Shown here in pieces: positions 38,701 through 48,849 of a DNA stretch of 64,000 nucleotides (position 1 is the stretch's first letter; every line of letters begins with the position of its first letter). The stretch spans positions 32,579,307 to 32,643,306 of the forward strand of contig OZ024896.1 in NCBI GenBank assembly GCA_964017195.1. The letters run 5' to 3'. This stretch comes from Siderastrea radians (lineage: Eukaryota > Cnidaria > Anthozoa > Scleractinia > Rhizangiidae). The position numbers were made by a program, and so were the translations under genes. The notes under the pieces were generated by a model. The model was not told the origin of the DNA. It worked only from the letters and a program-made list of their open reading frames with translations, and made no database searches.

Positions 38701-41700
38701 GCTTCAAGCTTGTATGTGTTTAGCGTTGTTATTTCTGCTAAAATTTGGCACCCTTTTATACACTTAGCTTTAGCCGCCACCTCTTTCACTTTGCAGCAGA
38801 TTTTGTGACCCTTTGATATACTAAAAAACAATTTCCTTACCCTTTAGTATACTGCGAGCTTAAAAAAGACAACCCTTTTGGGCAGCTCAGGGCAGGGCGG
38901 GGCATGCAGAAGCCACAAAAAATAATAATATTATTTAAATTGTTCTGATCTACTTTTCAAAATGTTAGAAACACTTCAATTACCTGCACTGCAAGCCTGC
39001 ATTTGCCAAATCCAAGTTTTAAGAGTTCATGAACTGAAATGACAGAAAACTGTAATTTGAGGAAAACCAAAATGATGTTGATGTGTCTTAAATGCTACAT
39101 GTAATTTCCAAGGTTAAAGACAGTGTTTATAATAACTATATACATAATTTATTCAAAAAAACTGTTATTTCAGGAAAACCAAATGTCGATGTGTCTTAAA
39201 CGCAACATGTAATTTCCAAGGTTACAGTGTTTATAATACCGGTAATTATATACATAATTTATTCACAAATGTGCACTTTGCGACGGCGCTAAAATAATAT
39301 TGTTTTTCTGCTTGGATTTACCTTTTGAGACTCATGAACAAAAGTACGAAGAAACATTCTTCCCACTCCAAAAGAGAAACTTAACGTTCAGTTAAAAATA
39401 TCAAACATATTGTAGATTGATAAAAGATTCTTAAAAGGGAATATCCCTTAATCATGACCTCGCTAAGTTTAACAGCCAGCACTCAGGACTTGAGCATAAT
39501 CCCAGCTATGATCTTGAAATAGCAATTGAGAAAGCAATGAGTGTCTAAATTGACCAAAAATGACAAACTGTACCTTCCCCTCCACTTTCAGCCACATTAT
39601 CTTGTCCTGTGATACCCATGTCAACTCTGGTGGAACAACAAAGCCTTGATTATAAACATGTATGAACCACTAACCTGTTATGTTCATGACTGTAACATTA
39701 TCAAGAAGTGAAATGTGATACTAATAAGTTCAAAGACAATAAGTTCAAGACTAGTAGTATTGCAGTCGAAACGTCCAATCAACAACTCAAAGCGATCCCA
39801 TCCTGAGACAAATGAATAAACATTCATCTTTCCTATCTTACACCACGATGAACAATAAACACATCTTTAATGACAAGTTTTTGTTTTATTAGTAGCCAGC
39901 CAGTGTCAACCTACTTGCGATGCTGCTGTTCCGTGAAACCAGATTCTGGTAAATATTTAGTAACCACCAAAAATGGTGGAATAAACCATGAAGAAGGCCT
40001 TATTTTTGATGGTTCAACTGCTTCGTCTTCTAGGTATGGGGAAAGTGATTACGTGTATTTTTAAAATTAAATAATATACTCAAACATTATGGTTTCCGTT
40101 CTTGCTTTGTATTAAATATTTTATGTGTATATGTTGTCAGTAGTTCAATTTTATCCTTGGTTCAATATTAATTTTCTTTTGTTTCACATTCATTATCATA
40201 TATTACCATAAAAAAGAACAAAGGAAAATAAAAATTGAACCAAGGATAAAATGGAACTACAACATACATATTTTATTGTAATGTAATTGTAGGTAGGTAG
40301 GTAGTTAGTTAGGTACGACCCTACTTGGCAAAAATAAAGGTTTTATGTTATGTTATGTTGTGTTGTGTTGTGTTGCGTTGCGTTATGTTATGTCATGTCA
40401 TGTCATATTATGTTATGTTATGTTATGTCAGGCTAACAAACTAAAATCCCTACTGATCTGAGCTGACCTTCCTTGACTAACATAAAGAGCAATGTCTGCT
40501 GCAGGGAGAAACACAAGAGCCACTGCAAAATAAAAGCGGAAAAACCACCATAAAAAATCAAGAATACATGCAAAAATAGAAAAAAAAAACTACATGCAAC
40601 AATCAGCTATTTGATTGATTAGCAGTATTCAAAGCCTTACTGTTCAGTGAGGTACACAGAGCCAAATCCAGGCGTGCTTTCTTGCGGTACTGAAAGAGAA
40701 ACATTAAAAGGGGTACAGGTAAAATAACTATTTTTGCAGTACTGGACACTGTGAATTTGTTGCTGGCCACCAGGCAATTGTCATAAAGAGAGAGGCCAAT
40801 TACCACCTAAGGCCAATTTTATGGCCAAAGGTGGTAGTATGGCCAATGCTTAGCTGTACCCAACTACTTTACCTTAATTCCAGCTCTATCCAGTATAGTC
40901 ATACACGGATCATAAAGCCGACCTTTCTTTGGAACGGCCATCAGCATACGAGTTTTCAGCTGCTCATCACTAATATGAAGCCTAGTCAACAAGAAATCAA
41001 AATTAAATATTGTCAACTGCCTCCTAGTAGCTCAGTTAATAGGGCACAAAAAAAAAGCCCACAGAGCAGGATGTTGGGACCCAGGGAGGTATTCTGGTAA
41101 TTTTTGAATGGGGGCTAGTGTGCCACTGGGAAGTCCTTAGAGACACGTACCCTATGTCAGACCGTGTTCAGCTGCATTGTGCAAACTATTGTAGACTAGA
41201 GACCAAAATCCCTACCTGAGTGTCAATCCCTAGTTTTCCAATGACATTCTATTCTAGACCAAAACTCTCTGATTTCTATACTCTATCCTAGACTTAACTG
41301 GTTGAAAACTATACCCTTTACAGTGGCACATACCCAGGGATTGGGGGTTCAAATCCATGGTGGTCCATCAGCCGAGGACTTTACTTTAATTAACAGCTTT
41401 GTAAACACTCTAATATGGCTTCCCATCCTAAAGATATGGGGCTGCTGAGAGGAATGCAAGTCATCAAATTTGTCTGCCTGGAGGGTGGACGTTAAAGGGG
41501 GAGGGGGGTGGACTTTCTCTCTAAAATGTTGGGAGGGGGCTTAACCTGCAGCCCCTGCACCACACCCAAGTTCCTAAGAAAGCACATCACTATTCAAAGC
41601 CCGTTTTATCTTGCACTGAGTTGAAATCCATTTCCCTCATTTCCCTCCATTTCCCGTAATTCCCACTTTGCTATCTTGAACTCCTGCTGGGGGATCAGTT

Positions 41701-42125
41701 GCAGAATACCTCATAACTTCCACTTAAAATGTTTGAACTCTTCAAACCCAGGCTATCAAACTCGGGGAGTACTTTCAGAATACCCCTGGGGGGTATTCTT
41801 CGAAGAGCCAGAGGCCGAGGACAATACTCGGTATTATTAATCAATGGCATGTAAAAAAGCGACAGGATATTCCGTAGTTAAGACTTCACGGAGCCCTCTT
41901 ATAGGTTTGCAAATAATAAAGCTAAAACAACCCAAACGAGATCATAGAGAGGAAACAAGTCGTAAACACCCGGGAAACACATATCAAGAACATGTGCTAG
42001 TCTCGGAGGAATCACGAAATCATGCAACTTCAGTCTTCCAACTTAAACGAAGCTAAGGCGACCTAAACTTTATCTTACCTGCTGCACCGTTCTTCAGGAG
42101 ATGAAACTGCCTGGATACTGGCCAT
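29765..42125 (-). CDS. HIS1: ATP phosphoribosyltransferase, fungal-type HisG/HIS1 (16 exons, 309 aa)
   Basis: The enzyme joins ATP and PRPP to make phosphoribosyl-ATP, the committed first step of histidine synthesis. Exons in coding order: 42125-42079, 40981-40873, 40689-40641, 40522-40468, 39626-39574, 39033-38984, 35144-35102, 34897-34848, 34724-34671, 33800-33767, 33086-33013, 32671-32636, 32403-32351, 32250-32181, 30423-30324, 29817-29765. They total 930 nt; all phases fit and all junctions are GT-AG. Landmarks: PKKGRL (33-38), LPAADI, VDMGITGQD (88-96), GKRIVTSFP, VSGSVE, the PRPP loop DTGDTMRAAGL (186-196), and a C-terminal regulatory HisG_C domain from about 205 with LSPLDDENWVAV and the terminus DIVTFNIQNCRV. 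The length matches yeast HIS1 (297 aa). The introns rule out bacterial contamination. An identical second exon 1 lies at 43104-43150. Most animals lack this gene; robust corals are the reported exception. Confidence 0.95.
30062..30162. mobile_element. TAGCCT-type hairpin MITE (101 bp)
   Basis: The left arm TAGCCTCCTACGCAGCCGTT, followed by ATTTGAGTCGTCACGC, pairs with the right arm GCGTGACAACTCAAATAACG, then GCTGCG. The flanks read ACTGGACAA (30053-30061) and ACTGGACGT (30163-30171), a 9-bp duplication with two changes. It lies in HisG intron 15. Confidence 0.75.
30629..31145. mobile_element. TAGCCT-family MITE with 9-bp TSD and inner insertion (517 bp)
   Basis: It begins TAGCCTGAGAAAACAGCCGA and ends GTTGTTTTCTCAGGCTG. 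ATTTCGACT is repeated at 30620-30628 and 31146-31154. Its middle holds a second inverted pair (CATGCTAACCCACATATAAGG near 30800 and CCTTATATGTGGGCTAGC near 30970) that encloses short tandem units of GTGAGTACAAGTGAAGG type (30830-30900). It sits in HisG intron 14, between exons 14 and 15. Confidence 0.85.
31486..31690. mobile_element. CCCTTTAAGCCCC-family TTAA MITE, inverted copy
   Basis: This copy reads on the opposite strand to the others. Its right end is CCTTAAAGGG followed by TTAA (31691-31694); its left end is CCCCTTTAGCCCC, where the TTAA has been lost. The interior matches the family (GGAGAATTTGTCTAAATATC). It lies in HisG intron 14. Confidence 0.65.
31695..32180. other. HisG intron 14, upstream part
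   Basis: Non-coding intron sequence with no element resolved. A GGAAACTAGAAC-type patch with nearby AT-rich DNA is the only texture seen. Confidence 0.5.
34326..34420. repeat. Dispersed G-rich repeat remnant
   Basis: CCCGGGGGTGGGGAGTTACC followed by a CCTTTTCGTATGCC phrase. Similar wording occurs at 27960-28210 and 38468-38890. It lies in HisG intron 9, between exons 9 and 10. Confidence 0.45.
35330..35520. repeat. Dispersed repeat with GCGCGCTAGCGCG core
   Basis: A patch with AGCGGAGCCAGCGCGCTAGC and a GTCCGTCCGTCCG run, in HisG intron 6. The open frames that cross it in both directions lack recognisable domains. Confidence 0.4.
35995..36113 (+). repeat. tRNA-derived SINE with T-rich tail
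   Basis: Box A-like ATACCCAAGTGGACTAATA and box B-like GGGTTTGGCTCCC are spaced as in a tRNA with an extra arm. They are followed by about 45 bases of T-rich sequence (TTTTTTTCTTTTG and similar). It lies in HisG intron 6. It is not an intact tRNA. Confidence 0.55.
36114..37882. other. HisG intron 6, unassigned
   Basis: Nothing coding is supported. An AAAC-rich run lies at about 36165-36200 and AT-rich unique-looking sequence fills most of the rest. Confidence 0.5.
37883..38036. mobile_element. TACCGTATTTATT-family MITE (about 154 bp)
   Basis: The ends TACCGTATTTATTCGCC and GGCAAATAAATACGGTA are an inverted pair. The interior repeats TATAAGCCGA. The flanks share CTTTTCAAC, which may be a 9-bp target duplication. 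It lies in HisG intron 6, only 17 bases from the next MITE. Confidence 0.7.
38054..38131. mobile_element. Miniature hairpin element, TAGCCT type, 9-bp TSD (78 bp)
   Basis: The element is almost entirely a palindrome: the left arm TAGCCTGCGAATACAGCCGC, then CTCTCCG, is exactly complementary to the right arm, leaving a loop of about 24 bases. CTTACTTTT is repeated at 38045-38053 and 38132-38140. The termini match the TAGCCTGAGAAAACAGCCG family in base pattern and TSD length. It lies in HisG intron 6. Confidence 0.85.
38468..38890. repeat. Dispersed repeat with poly-G start
   Basis: A run of about 17 G leads into repeating phrases of the type CACCCCTTTC, then CATACCTAG or TATACTT. This is the same family as 27960-28210. 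It lies in HisG intron 6. Confidence 0.5.
40290..40437. repeat. (GGTA)n and (TTATG)n simple repeats
   Basis: A TAGGTAGGTAGG run is followed at 40340-40437 by pentanucleotide units TTATG/TTGTG/TTGCG/TCATG. Such tails often mark the 3' end of non-LTR elements, but no LINE body is recognised here. It lies in HisG intron 4. Confidence 0.8.
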
Positions 42126-43199
42126 TTTACTAATGAAAATCTACGTTTCTTCACAACCAACAATCAACTACGTGGCCCATAACACCTACAGTAAACCCCA
42201 TTGTGCAAACTATTGTAGACTAGAGACCAAAATCCCTACCTGAGTGTCAATCCCTAGTTTTCCAATGACATTCTATTCTAGACCAAAACTCTCTGATTTC
42301 TATACTCTATCCTAGACTTAACTGGTTGAAAACTATACCCTTTACAGTGGCACATACCCAGGGATTGGGGGTTCAAATCCATGGTGGTCCATCAGCCGAG
42401 GACTTTACTTTAATTAACAGCTTTGTAAACACTCTAATATGGCTTCCCATCCTAAAGATATGGGGCTGCTGAGAGGAATGCAAGTCATCAAATTTGTCTG
42501 CCTGGAGGGGTGGACGTTAAAGGGGGAGGGGGGTGGACTTTCTCTCTAAAATGTTGGGAGGGGGCTTAACCTGCAGCCCCTGCACCACACCCAAGTTCCT
42601 AAGAAAGCACATCACTATTCAAAGCCCGTTTTATCTTGCACTGAGTTGAAATCCATTTCCCTCATTTCCCTCCATTTCCCGTAATTCCCACTTTGCTATC
42701 TTGAACTCCTGCTGGGGGATCAGTTGCAGAATACCTCATAACTTCCACTTAAAATGTTTGAACTCTTCAAACCCAGGCTATCAAACTCGGGGAGTACTTT
42801 CAGAATACCCCTGGGGGGTATTCTTCGAAGAGCCAGAGGCCGAGGACAATACTCGGTATTATTAATCAATGGCATGTAAAAAAGCGACAGGATATTCCGT
42901 AGTTAAGACTTCACGGAGCCCTCTTATAGGTTTGCAAATAATAAAGCTAAAACAACCCAAACGAGATCATAGAGAGGAAACAAGTCGTAAACACCCGGGA
43001 AACACATATCAAGAACATGTGCTAGTCTCGGAGGAATCACGAAATCATGCAACTTCAGTCTTCCAACTTAAACGAAGCTAAGGCGACCTAAACTTTATCT
43101 TACCTGCTGCACCGTTCTTCAGGAGATGAAACTGCCTGGATACTGGCCATTTTACTAATGAAAATCTACGTTTCTTCACAACCAACAATCAACTACGTG
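41175..43199. repeat. Direct tandem duplication, 2 x about 1 kb, including HisG exon 1
   Basis: Copy 1 (41175-42174) and copy 2 (42199-43199) match essentially throughout; the one difference noticed is an extra G near 42509. The offset is 1,024-1,025 bases. Each copy contains HisG exon 1 with start codon and donor (42079-42125 and 43104-43150). The 24-base spacer (GCCCATAACACC...) also occurs at about 45505-45530. Near-identity means either a very recent event or an assembly artefact. The 70-codon plus-strand frames at 41844 and 42869 are shadows of this duplication. Confidence 0.95.
43104..43150 (-). CDS. HIS1: Second, identical copy of HisG exon 1
   Basis: It encodes MASIQAVSSPEERCS and ends with the same AG|GTAAG donor as the exon at 42079-42125. 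It could serve as the first exon of a longer transcript that skips the proximal copy, or be unused. Confidence 0.6.
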
Positions 43200-44178
43200 C
43201 TGCTCATCGATGATTTGTTACGTAATGCAGCTGACCAAAGAGTTTGCATGCGGGCGGATTTCTCAATGAATGCTACCCCATGAGCACATGCGGCAGTTAC
43301 GCGCGAAAATTCTACTGGTGATGAGAAGTGAACTTTGTTTACGTCGCTTTTTATATTAAACTGTTGAGTATTATTTGTATTTTTGAGTATTGTTATTTGA
43401 GTATTATTATTATTGAGTATTATTAGTATTTTTGTTATCCTTCCCCGTCAGTATCTGCTCGTACCCAGTTCCAGGATTGTCAGCCTGCTTCATGGAAAAA
43501 CTGAGAAAGGAAGACGACATTGCCACCTTTGGATTACTAAACTCAAATACATGTACCCTAAAAACGAGGCTAGGCTGCCGACAGGCTCTTTTGTCGAATT
43601 GTCCATGTGTACTCTTTTACAGTGATCAGTTGCGTATGGAAATCGAATGGACTACCGATGTCCTTTAGGTCTCTTATAAGACTTACCTTATTAATTAAAT
43701 TAGCCTTTTAATCAGTTTGTTATCACAAGTTTTAACTTAGTTTTTAATGAGTCTAAGTACATAAGTATTAGTTTGGGAAGTTGCATATGTATCTTGTTAG
43801 TATTTAGCTTTTTTAACAGTTTTTAATGACACATCAAACCACAATCATTTTCAGATATTCATTAACAGTTTTGTTTATTTGACTACATATTTGACAATAA
43901 TATCAATCGACTCATCAATTTTGGAGTAAATTGCCTCATCGTCCTTTGTGCAGCATAAGCATGCACTAATACTTAAAATCATTCTTGTGGTTGTCTATTC
44001 CAGTTAAATGAATCTTTTGGATAATTGAATAAGAAATAATTTAATGCTACACTGGGCTTTTGAACAACAGAGGACAAGAGGGATTTCAGTTAAGTACTAT
44101 ATTACTAAAGTCTATTAGTTATTCACAGGGCCAGCTGCAGATTACAGGAGTAAAAAGATTCACTGTACCGTCTATTTA
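43200..44178. other. Upstream flank of HisG, no gene seen
   Basis: It contains a GAGTATT/TATTATT low-complexity tract (43365-43440) and AT-rich unique-looking DNA. The HisG promoter probably lies here and/or in the duplicated unit. No core element could be assigned. Confidence 0.5.
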
Positions 44179-44355
44179 AACAATAGAGTCCTTCTGTCGG
44201 AGGCACTATCGTGTGACAGGTTGCCCGGGGAAATTGATGTTCACAACAAATATTAGCCCGAGGACGTACTTCGAGGGCTTATATGAGGTTTGAACGTCAA
44301 ATTTCCCAAGGGAAACCACCACACATAGGGCCTGAGACAGAAGGACTCTATTGTT
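44179..44355. mobile_element. Inverted-repeat MITE, AACAATAGAGTCC family (177 bp)
   Basis: The ends AACAATAGAGTCCTTCTGTC and GACAGAAGGACTCTATTGTT are perfect 20-base complements. No target duplication could be read with confidence. Confidence 0.8.
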
Positions 44356-44746
44356 TTTATTGTACAACGCTAAATTTTGAGCAAAAATTGCCAAAAACCG
44401 GGGCACTTTGCGCTGATAGGCGCCTGCTGAAGAGAGACTATCGCGTCACGTGATCGATTTCGACCAATGGTAGCACGCCAAAATTTAGCCTTGTACTATA
44501 ATTACCAGTAGGCCATTAGGTGTTAGGGTCCTCTTTAAGTCTAGCTTTGGGGCAGAAGTTGTAAGAAAATTTGTAGTCTATCAAGAATGAAAGTTTAAAG
44601 TTCTGAATTCACAATGATGCTAGTGAAACTTTGAGGAGGTTTTGAATAAACTCTTTCAGAACGTGACTACCGTTAGAGCAGGTTCAGTTTCCCTCCCAGT
44701 CGTCCTCGGCGAGAGAGCTTAAGCAGTTATTTTGCGATCATTCTAA

Positions 44747-45542
44747 GAGGGCCTAGATGTGGGGGGGGGGGGTCGGTATAACAACTACCTCTAAAAGTTT
44801 AGGCCATTTAACAGCTAACAGTAAAAAAATTCACTGTAACAGTTAAAATAAATAAATGAATAAAAATTTACACAAGGATCAAGAAAATGACCTTTTTTCG
44901 CATTTTAAAACTCTTTCCCGCCAAGAGTCTGGTCCCCGGGACGTTTTCGACCCGGGGACCAAGTCACCTAGTTGATCAATGTTCGATTTGCAGGTTTTTA
45001 GAAGGGCTGAGGCCAAAACTTTTCCAGTGGATAGAAAGGGGATAACGGGTAGAAGATAAAGAGAAAAGAAAGGGAGAGAAAAAGGAAAGCAAAAGAAGCG
45101 AGAAAAAAATTGGAAATGAATCTGCAAAAAAAAAAATGAAGTCCAAATTTTGGCTTATGCGCATGCATGAAAGCAAAATATTGTACAATTTACAAGAGAA
45201 CCTGACTCAAAATCTAGCTAAAGTGTAAGAAAACGCTTTTGTAGCAAAGTTTACTGGCATTTGGCAACACAGCACTTAAAAAACCGCTTTAACGGTAAAA
45301 AAATGCGTTTTTTTGGTAAAAAAGGTGGGCGGGAAAGGGTTAATGGTAATTTCATCAGTAATGTCACTTCTGTAGTTTCAGTTATCTATTTTTCTTGTTT
45401 CATTTAGTATCTAGAATGTGTTGTAACACTTAATTGTAATTTCATATATAACAGTTAACAGTAAAAATTCGGGCTGTATAACACTTAACTGTAAAAAAAT
45501 ATATGGCCCATAACACCTACAGTAAACCCCATCTAGGCCCTC
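44747..45542. mobile_element. Inverted-repeat element with nested TTAA element (796 bp)
   Basis: The ends GAGGGCCTAGATG and CATCTAGGCCCTC are complementary. The flanks TTCTAA and TTCCAA may be a 6-bp duplication with one change. A second element lies at 44909-45339, bracketed by TTAA on both sides, with ends AACTCTTTCCCGCC and GGCGGGAAAGGG. The outer right end carries the same 24-base phrase that forms the spacer of the HisG exon 1 tandem duplication. Confidence 0.7.
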
Positions 45543-45679
45543 TTCCAACTTGTTCAGCTCGTACAATGTGACTGATTTATTTAAAAATTAAAAATTAACT
45601 GTCGTGTTCAATTTGGTTATTTCAAGTCGTTTTTTTGCAGATGACGGCAAAGAAATGTACCAAAAAAGTGTACTGGCGC

Positions 45680-45754
45680 AAGTGCAGAGTTGTCGTTTTG
45701 CGAGGGCTCAAGTGGCGACCCGGTGCGAAACATCGGCTGTTTTCTCAGGCTAAG
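45680..45754. repeat. Solo arm of the TAGCCTGAGAAAACAGCC family
   Basis: It reads GGGCTCAAGTGGCGACC and then GGCTGTTTTCTCAGGCTA, the right half of the family seen at 5095-5341 and 30629-31145. The left half is missing. Confidence 0.7.
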
Positions 45755-45864
45755 TTGATGTTTTGCTAATTAATTTTTGCTAAGCAAAGCCTCCAGTGCA
45801 CTCTTTAAGGCCTCAAAGACTTGAGAACGAGGCTGGAGCAGATTCAGTCTCTTTTGAGAGCGGT

Positions 45865-46384
45865 AGGGTCTGACGGATTATGCCGGCATAATTTCGAGCA
45901 TAATACTATATCTGGGGCATCAGGCATAATGCCGGCATAATACTTATATTTTGCAGCATAATTCTATTATGTTGCAATTCTGAAAATCTTTGAATTTTTC
46001 CAGCAAATGGAACGCAAAAAGTTGATAAAAATGCAGAAAACTTAGGAACTGAGCACTCTGGACTCGTACCCAGGGCATCTCGGTATAGTCACTTTAATGG
46101 AAGGCCTGCAGCTTTTCGTTGCCTGTACTGCTTTTCGTTGTTAATTTCTGACAGCTTTGATTTATTAAATGTTTTATTGAATGGTTATGAGTTGTATCTA
46201 ACATTTCTCTACTTGCCTTTTCTTTCAAAAGACGGTGTAGGAATGGTTATTTAACAGGTGCAGGAGGGAAAAGCGTCATCCTTAGGAGCATACAACCTCC
46301 AGCGGAGCACTTTGAGTATTATGTTTCGTGGGTGACGCCCGCAAACATAATACTCGGTTTAAGAGAATAATCCGTCAGACCTTA
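45865..46384. mobile_element. Inverted-repeat element, AGGTCTGACGGATTAT family (about 520 bp)
   Basis: AGGGTCTGACGGATTATGC at the left pairs with ATAATCCGTCAGACCTT at the right. The interior has several CATAATGCCGGCATAATAC-type small palindromes. There is no coding potential. Confidence 0.7.
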
Positions 46385-47162
46385 GAGAGCGGACAAGAGT
46401 TGCATACAGAGCAACTAAGAGTTATAACTTTCAACGACTTCCCGTTTGACCCGGATGTTGTATACGCCATTAAATGATTTCTCGTAGTTGGACATGAACT
46501 TGCCATCAAACTCGGCAGTTCTGAATGTTGAATGTCACGATGTCCTGGGCACCGATTTCTAAAAAGATAAAAAAATGTGTCATTAACTTTCCATTAAAGC
46601 ATCTGATTTCAAACCCACTTCGCTTATGATCATCAATAAGATACTGGCTCAATTTATACTGGAACCAAACTTAATCCATCCGAGGCAGATGACAAGTTAC
46701 AAGCAAACGGATAATTTACGTCAGGTGCGTGTATGTTTCCTATTTATACGGCTTGGAATACAAGGTGACCATATTTCGACGTGTGGCAGTTCTTCAAGCC
46801 ACGCTACTAGAGGAATTAGTTCGGATGGATCGATTTGTCCGCACGTTGGGCACTTTATCCTTCTCTGGCTACTTGGCCAGAGAAGGATAAAGCCGAGAAA
46901 TTTCTCGATTTCTCGGCTTTGTGTTTCCCATTTTACTGAAATTATCTTCTAGGGTAGGCCTATCGAACGAGCGAGACAGAAAAATGATTTCAGTACGCAC
47001 GAGTGCGTGAGATCTGGGTACAAGATTTAGCAAATTTACACCCTGTATAAGACGTCACGACAGGAACGTTGAATTAAGCTGATCGCTGATTGGGCACAAA
47101 AAATATAATGCCTCAAAATTTGTCCTCAATCCGAGAAGCAAGAACGCAAATGGGCTCTTGAA

Positions 47163-47366
47163 CTAGTCCGCCTTAAAAAAGGGCTCTTCCGCCTGTCTTG
47201 TAAAATTTTGCTCACACCAGGCTTCTGTTGGCACCGATTTCGCCCGTTTTATTAGCCTCTCGCCCCGACTATCTGCCCCTGGGTCTCTGAGGATGTGCCT
47301 GAATTGAAGGGCATTCCAGAGACTTGGTGCCGCTGACTTGGTGCTGCTGACTGGAACTGTGCGCAA
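47163..47366 (-). pseudogene. LINE C-terminal fragment
   Basis: The minus-strand frame contains SAAPSLWNALQ followed by FRHILRDPG, like the C-terminal end after the reverse transcriptase of many non-LTR elements (FSVAAPxLWNSLP pattern). It is too short to classify. It lies in the pseudogene exactly where exons 11-15 are missing, so it may mark the event that removed them. Confidence 0.5.
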
Positions 47367-48765
47367 TCATTAAGCGTCAGACTGGTCTTTGCACTGGATG
47401 TTACTAACAAAGTGGACTTAAGCTTGTCAAGCTAAACTGACCTTCTCATGACTTAGAAGGCGTTTAAATAATCTGCCCTGAACTTTTAAGTTACGTAGCT
47501 CCAGCTAAGTACTATTCATGATACAACTAACCAATGGTATCAGCTACACCAAGACTGCAAGCCACCTTAAAAACATAAAACACACGTCAGTAACTGATCT
47601 GTAAATAATTTTGTTTGGTCAACTTAAGTGCAACAATACCTCTGATGTGGAGAAGCTAGAGTGTGACGATCAGAGTAATAAATTTATTGAAAGGCAATCC
47701 ACGTACCAATAAATTTATTGAGGGGAAACCAAAACTAATTTATAATTGTACATATATACATATCGTCTTCACAGTGGTCAAACGCAACAAGTCACGTCAC
47801 TTCCAGTCTTCCAGAGCCTTGAAGATTGAATCAGTTCAAATGTTTACGAGCGTGAAGTTCGTATGAAAACGATGTAGAAAATTTCCTGATAAACCAAATT
47901 TCTCGCCGATAAAACTTGTGGATGTCAGTTACTTTACTATCAACAAACACTCCACGTAAAAAGCTTAAGTTTTCAGAAACGGCGTTTAGTTTTGCGGTTA
48001 AAGTGAATTGTAAAATTATGGCGGGGATTGTGCACACGTTGTGCGTTTGACCGCTGTGAACATATTGTACGAACCCTTCCACCCCCTTCCAAAAATAACA
48101 ATCTGAGAAGTATGTTGGCAACAGATACCCTGCATCGAAGTGTTAATAAGATCATCCAAGAATTATACTGTATACATCCGAAACAGCCACCCGGATTTAG
48201 TTGAAATAAAAGTAAATTGCACGTGCTTTTTACATTTTGTCACGATTTTACTTACCATATGAATCAGCCCATACTGACACGTTTCACGCTTTTGCTACCT
48301 CAGATTAACGACCCCAAGGAAGCAGTGATAGGAAAAAAAGCTGACAAATTAGGAAAGTAATAGGGCACGTTTCTCTCCGAACTTAACGTTAGTCAATTAA
48401 TTCTGATCATCATAATTATGTATATATTTTAATCAGATAGTAAAATATAATAAAATATCAATGAAACTGAGAAAAAAATGTACATCTCAACTGATCCACT
48501 GACGTAGTTAATTTTTGTTGTGTTGCCAGGATCAAATTTCTGGAAAAGAAAAAATCCTGCCATAGTTTACTTGTTTAAACATGTTTCAAAAAAAGGTCAG
48601 ATTCACATTTTCATATTAACATCACTACATACCCGAAAAAAATTCCTTGTTACATTTGGAAATGATGTGACAATTCTTTTCCCTGTGAAAAGAAGCAATT
48701 AGGAATTACTTACAATGTTCCGTTAACCTGACTTACTGAACATTTAGCATTACTGCACAACTTTT

Positions 48766-48839
48766 AAGTTGACAACCTACTTCCCAGGTCTTTTTACCTT
48801 TTCCAGTGCAAAAAGACCTGGGAACGTGGTTGTTAACTT
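48766..48839. repeat. Short hairpin (30-base arms)
   Basis: AAGTTGACAACCTACTTCCC, then AGGTCTTTTT, pairs with AAAAAGACCTGGGAACGTGG, then TTGTTAACTT. It probably is a miniature element in intron 7 of the HisG pseudogene. Confidence 0.65.
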
Positions 48840-48849
48840 GAGGCCCCCT

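Noticed and set aside
41844..43081. Two identical 70-codon plus-strand frames as small genes
   Set aside because: They are the same stretch copied by the tandem duplication, antisense to the HisG first-exon region, with no domain or independent support.
29765..43150. HisG as bacterial or algal contamination
   Set aside because: The coding sequence is split by 15 GT-AG introns, some holding repeats shared with ALG6 introns in this window, so it belongs to the same animal genome.
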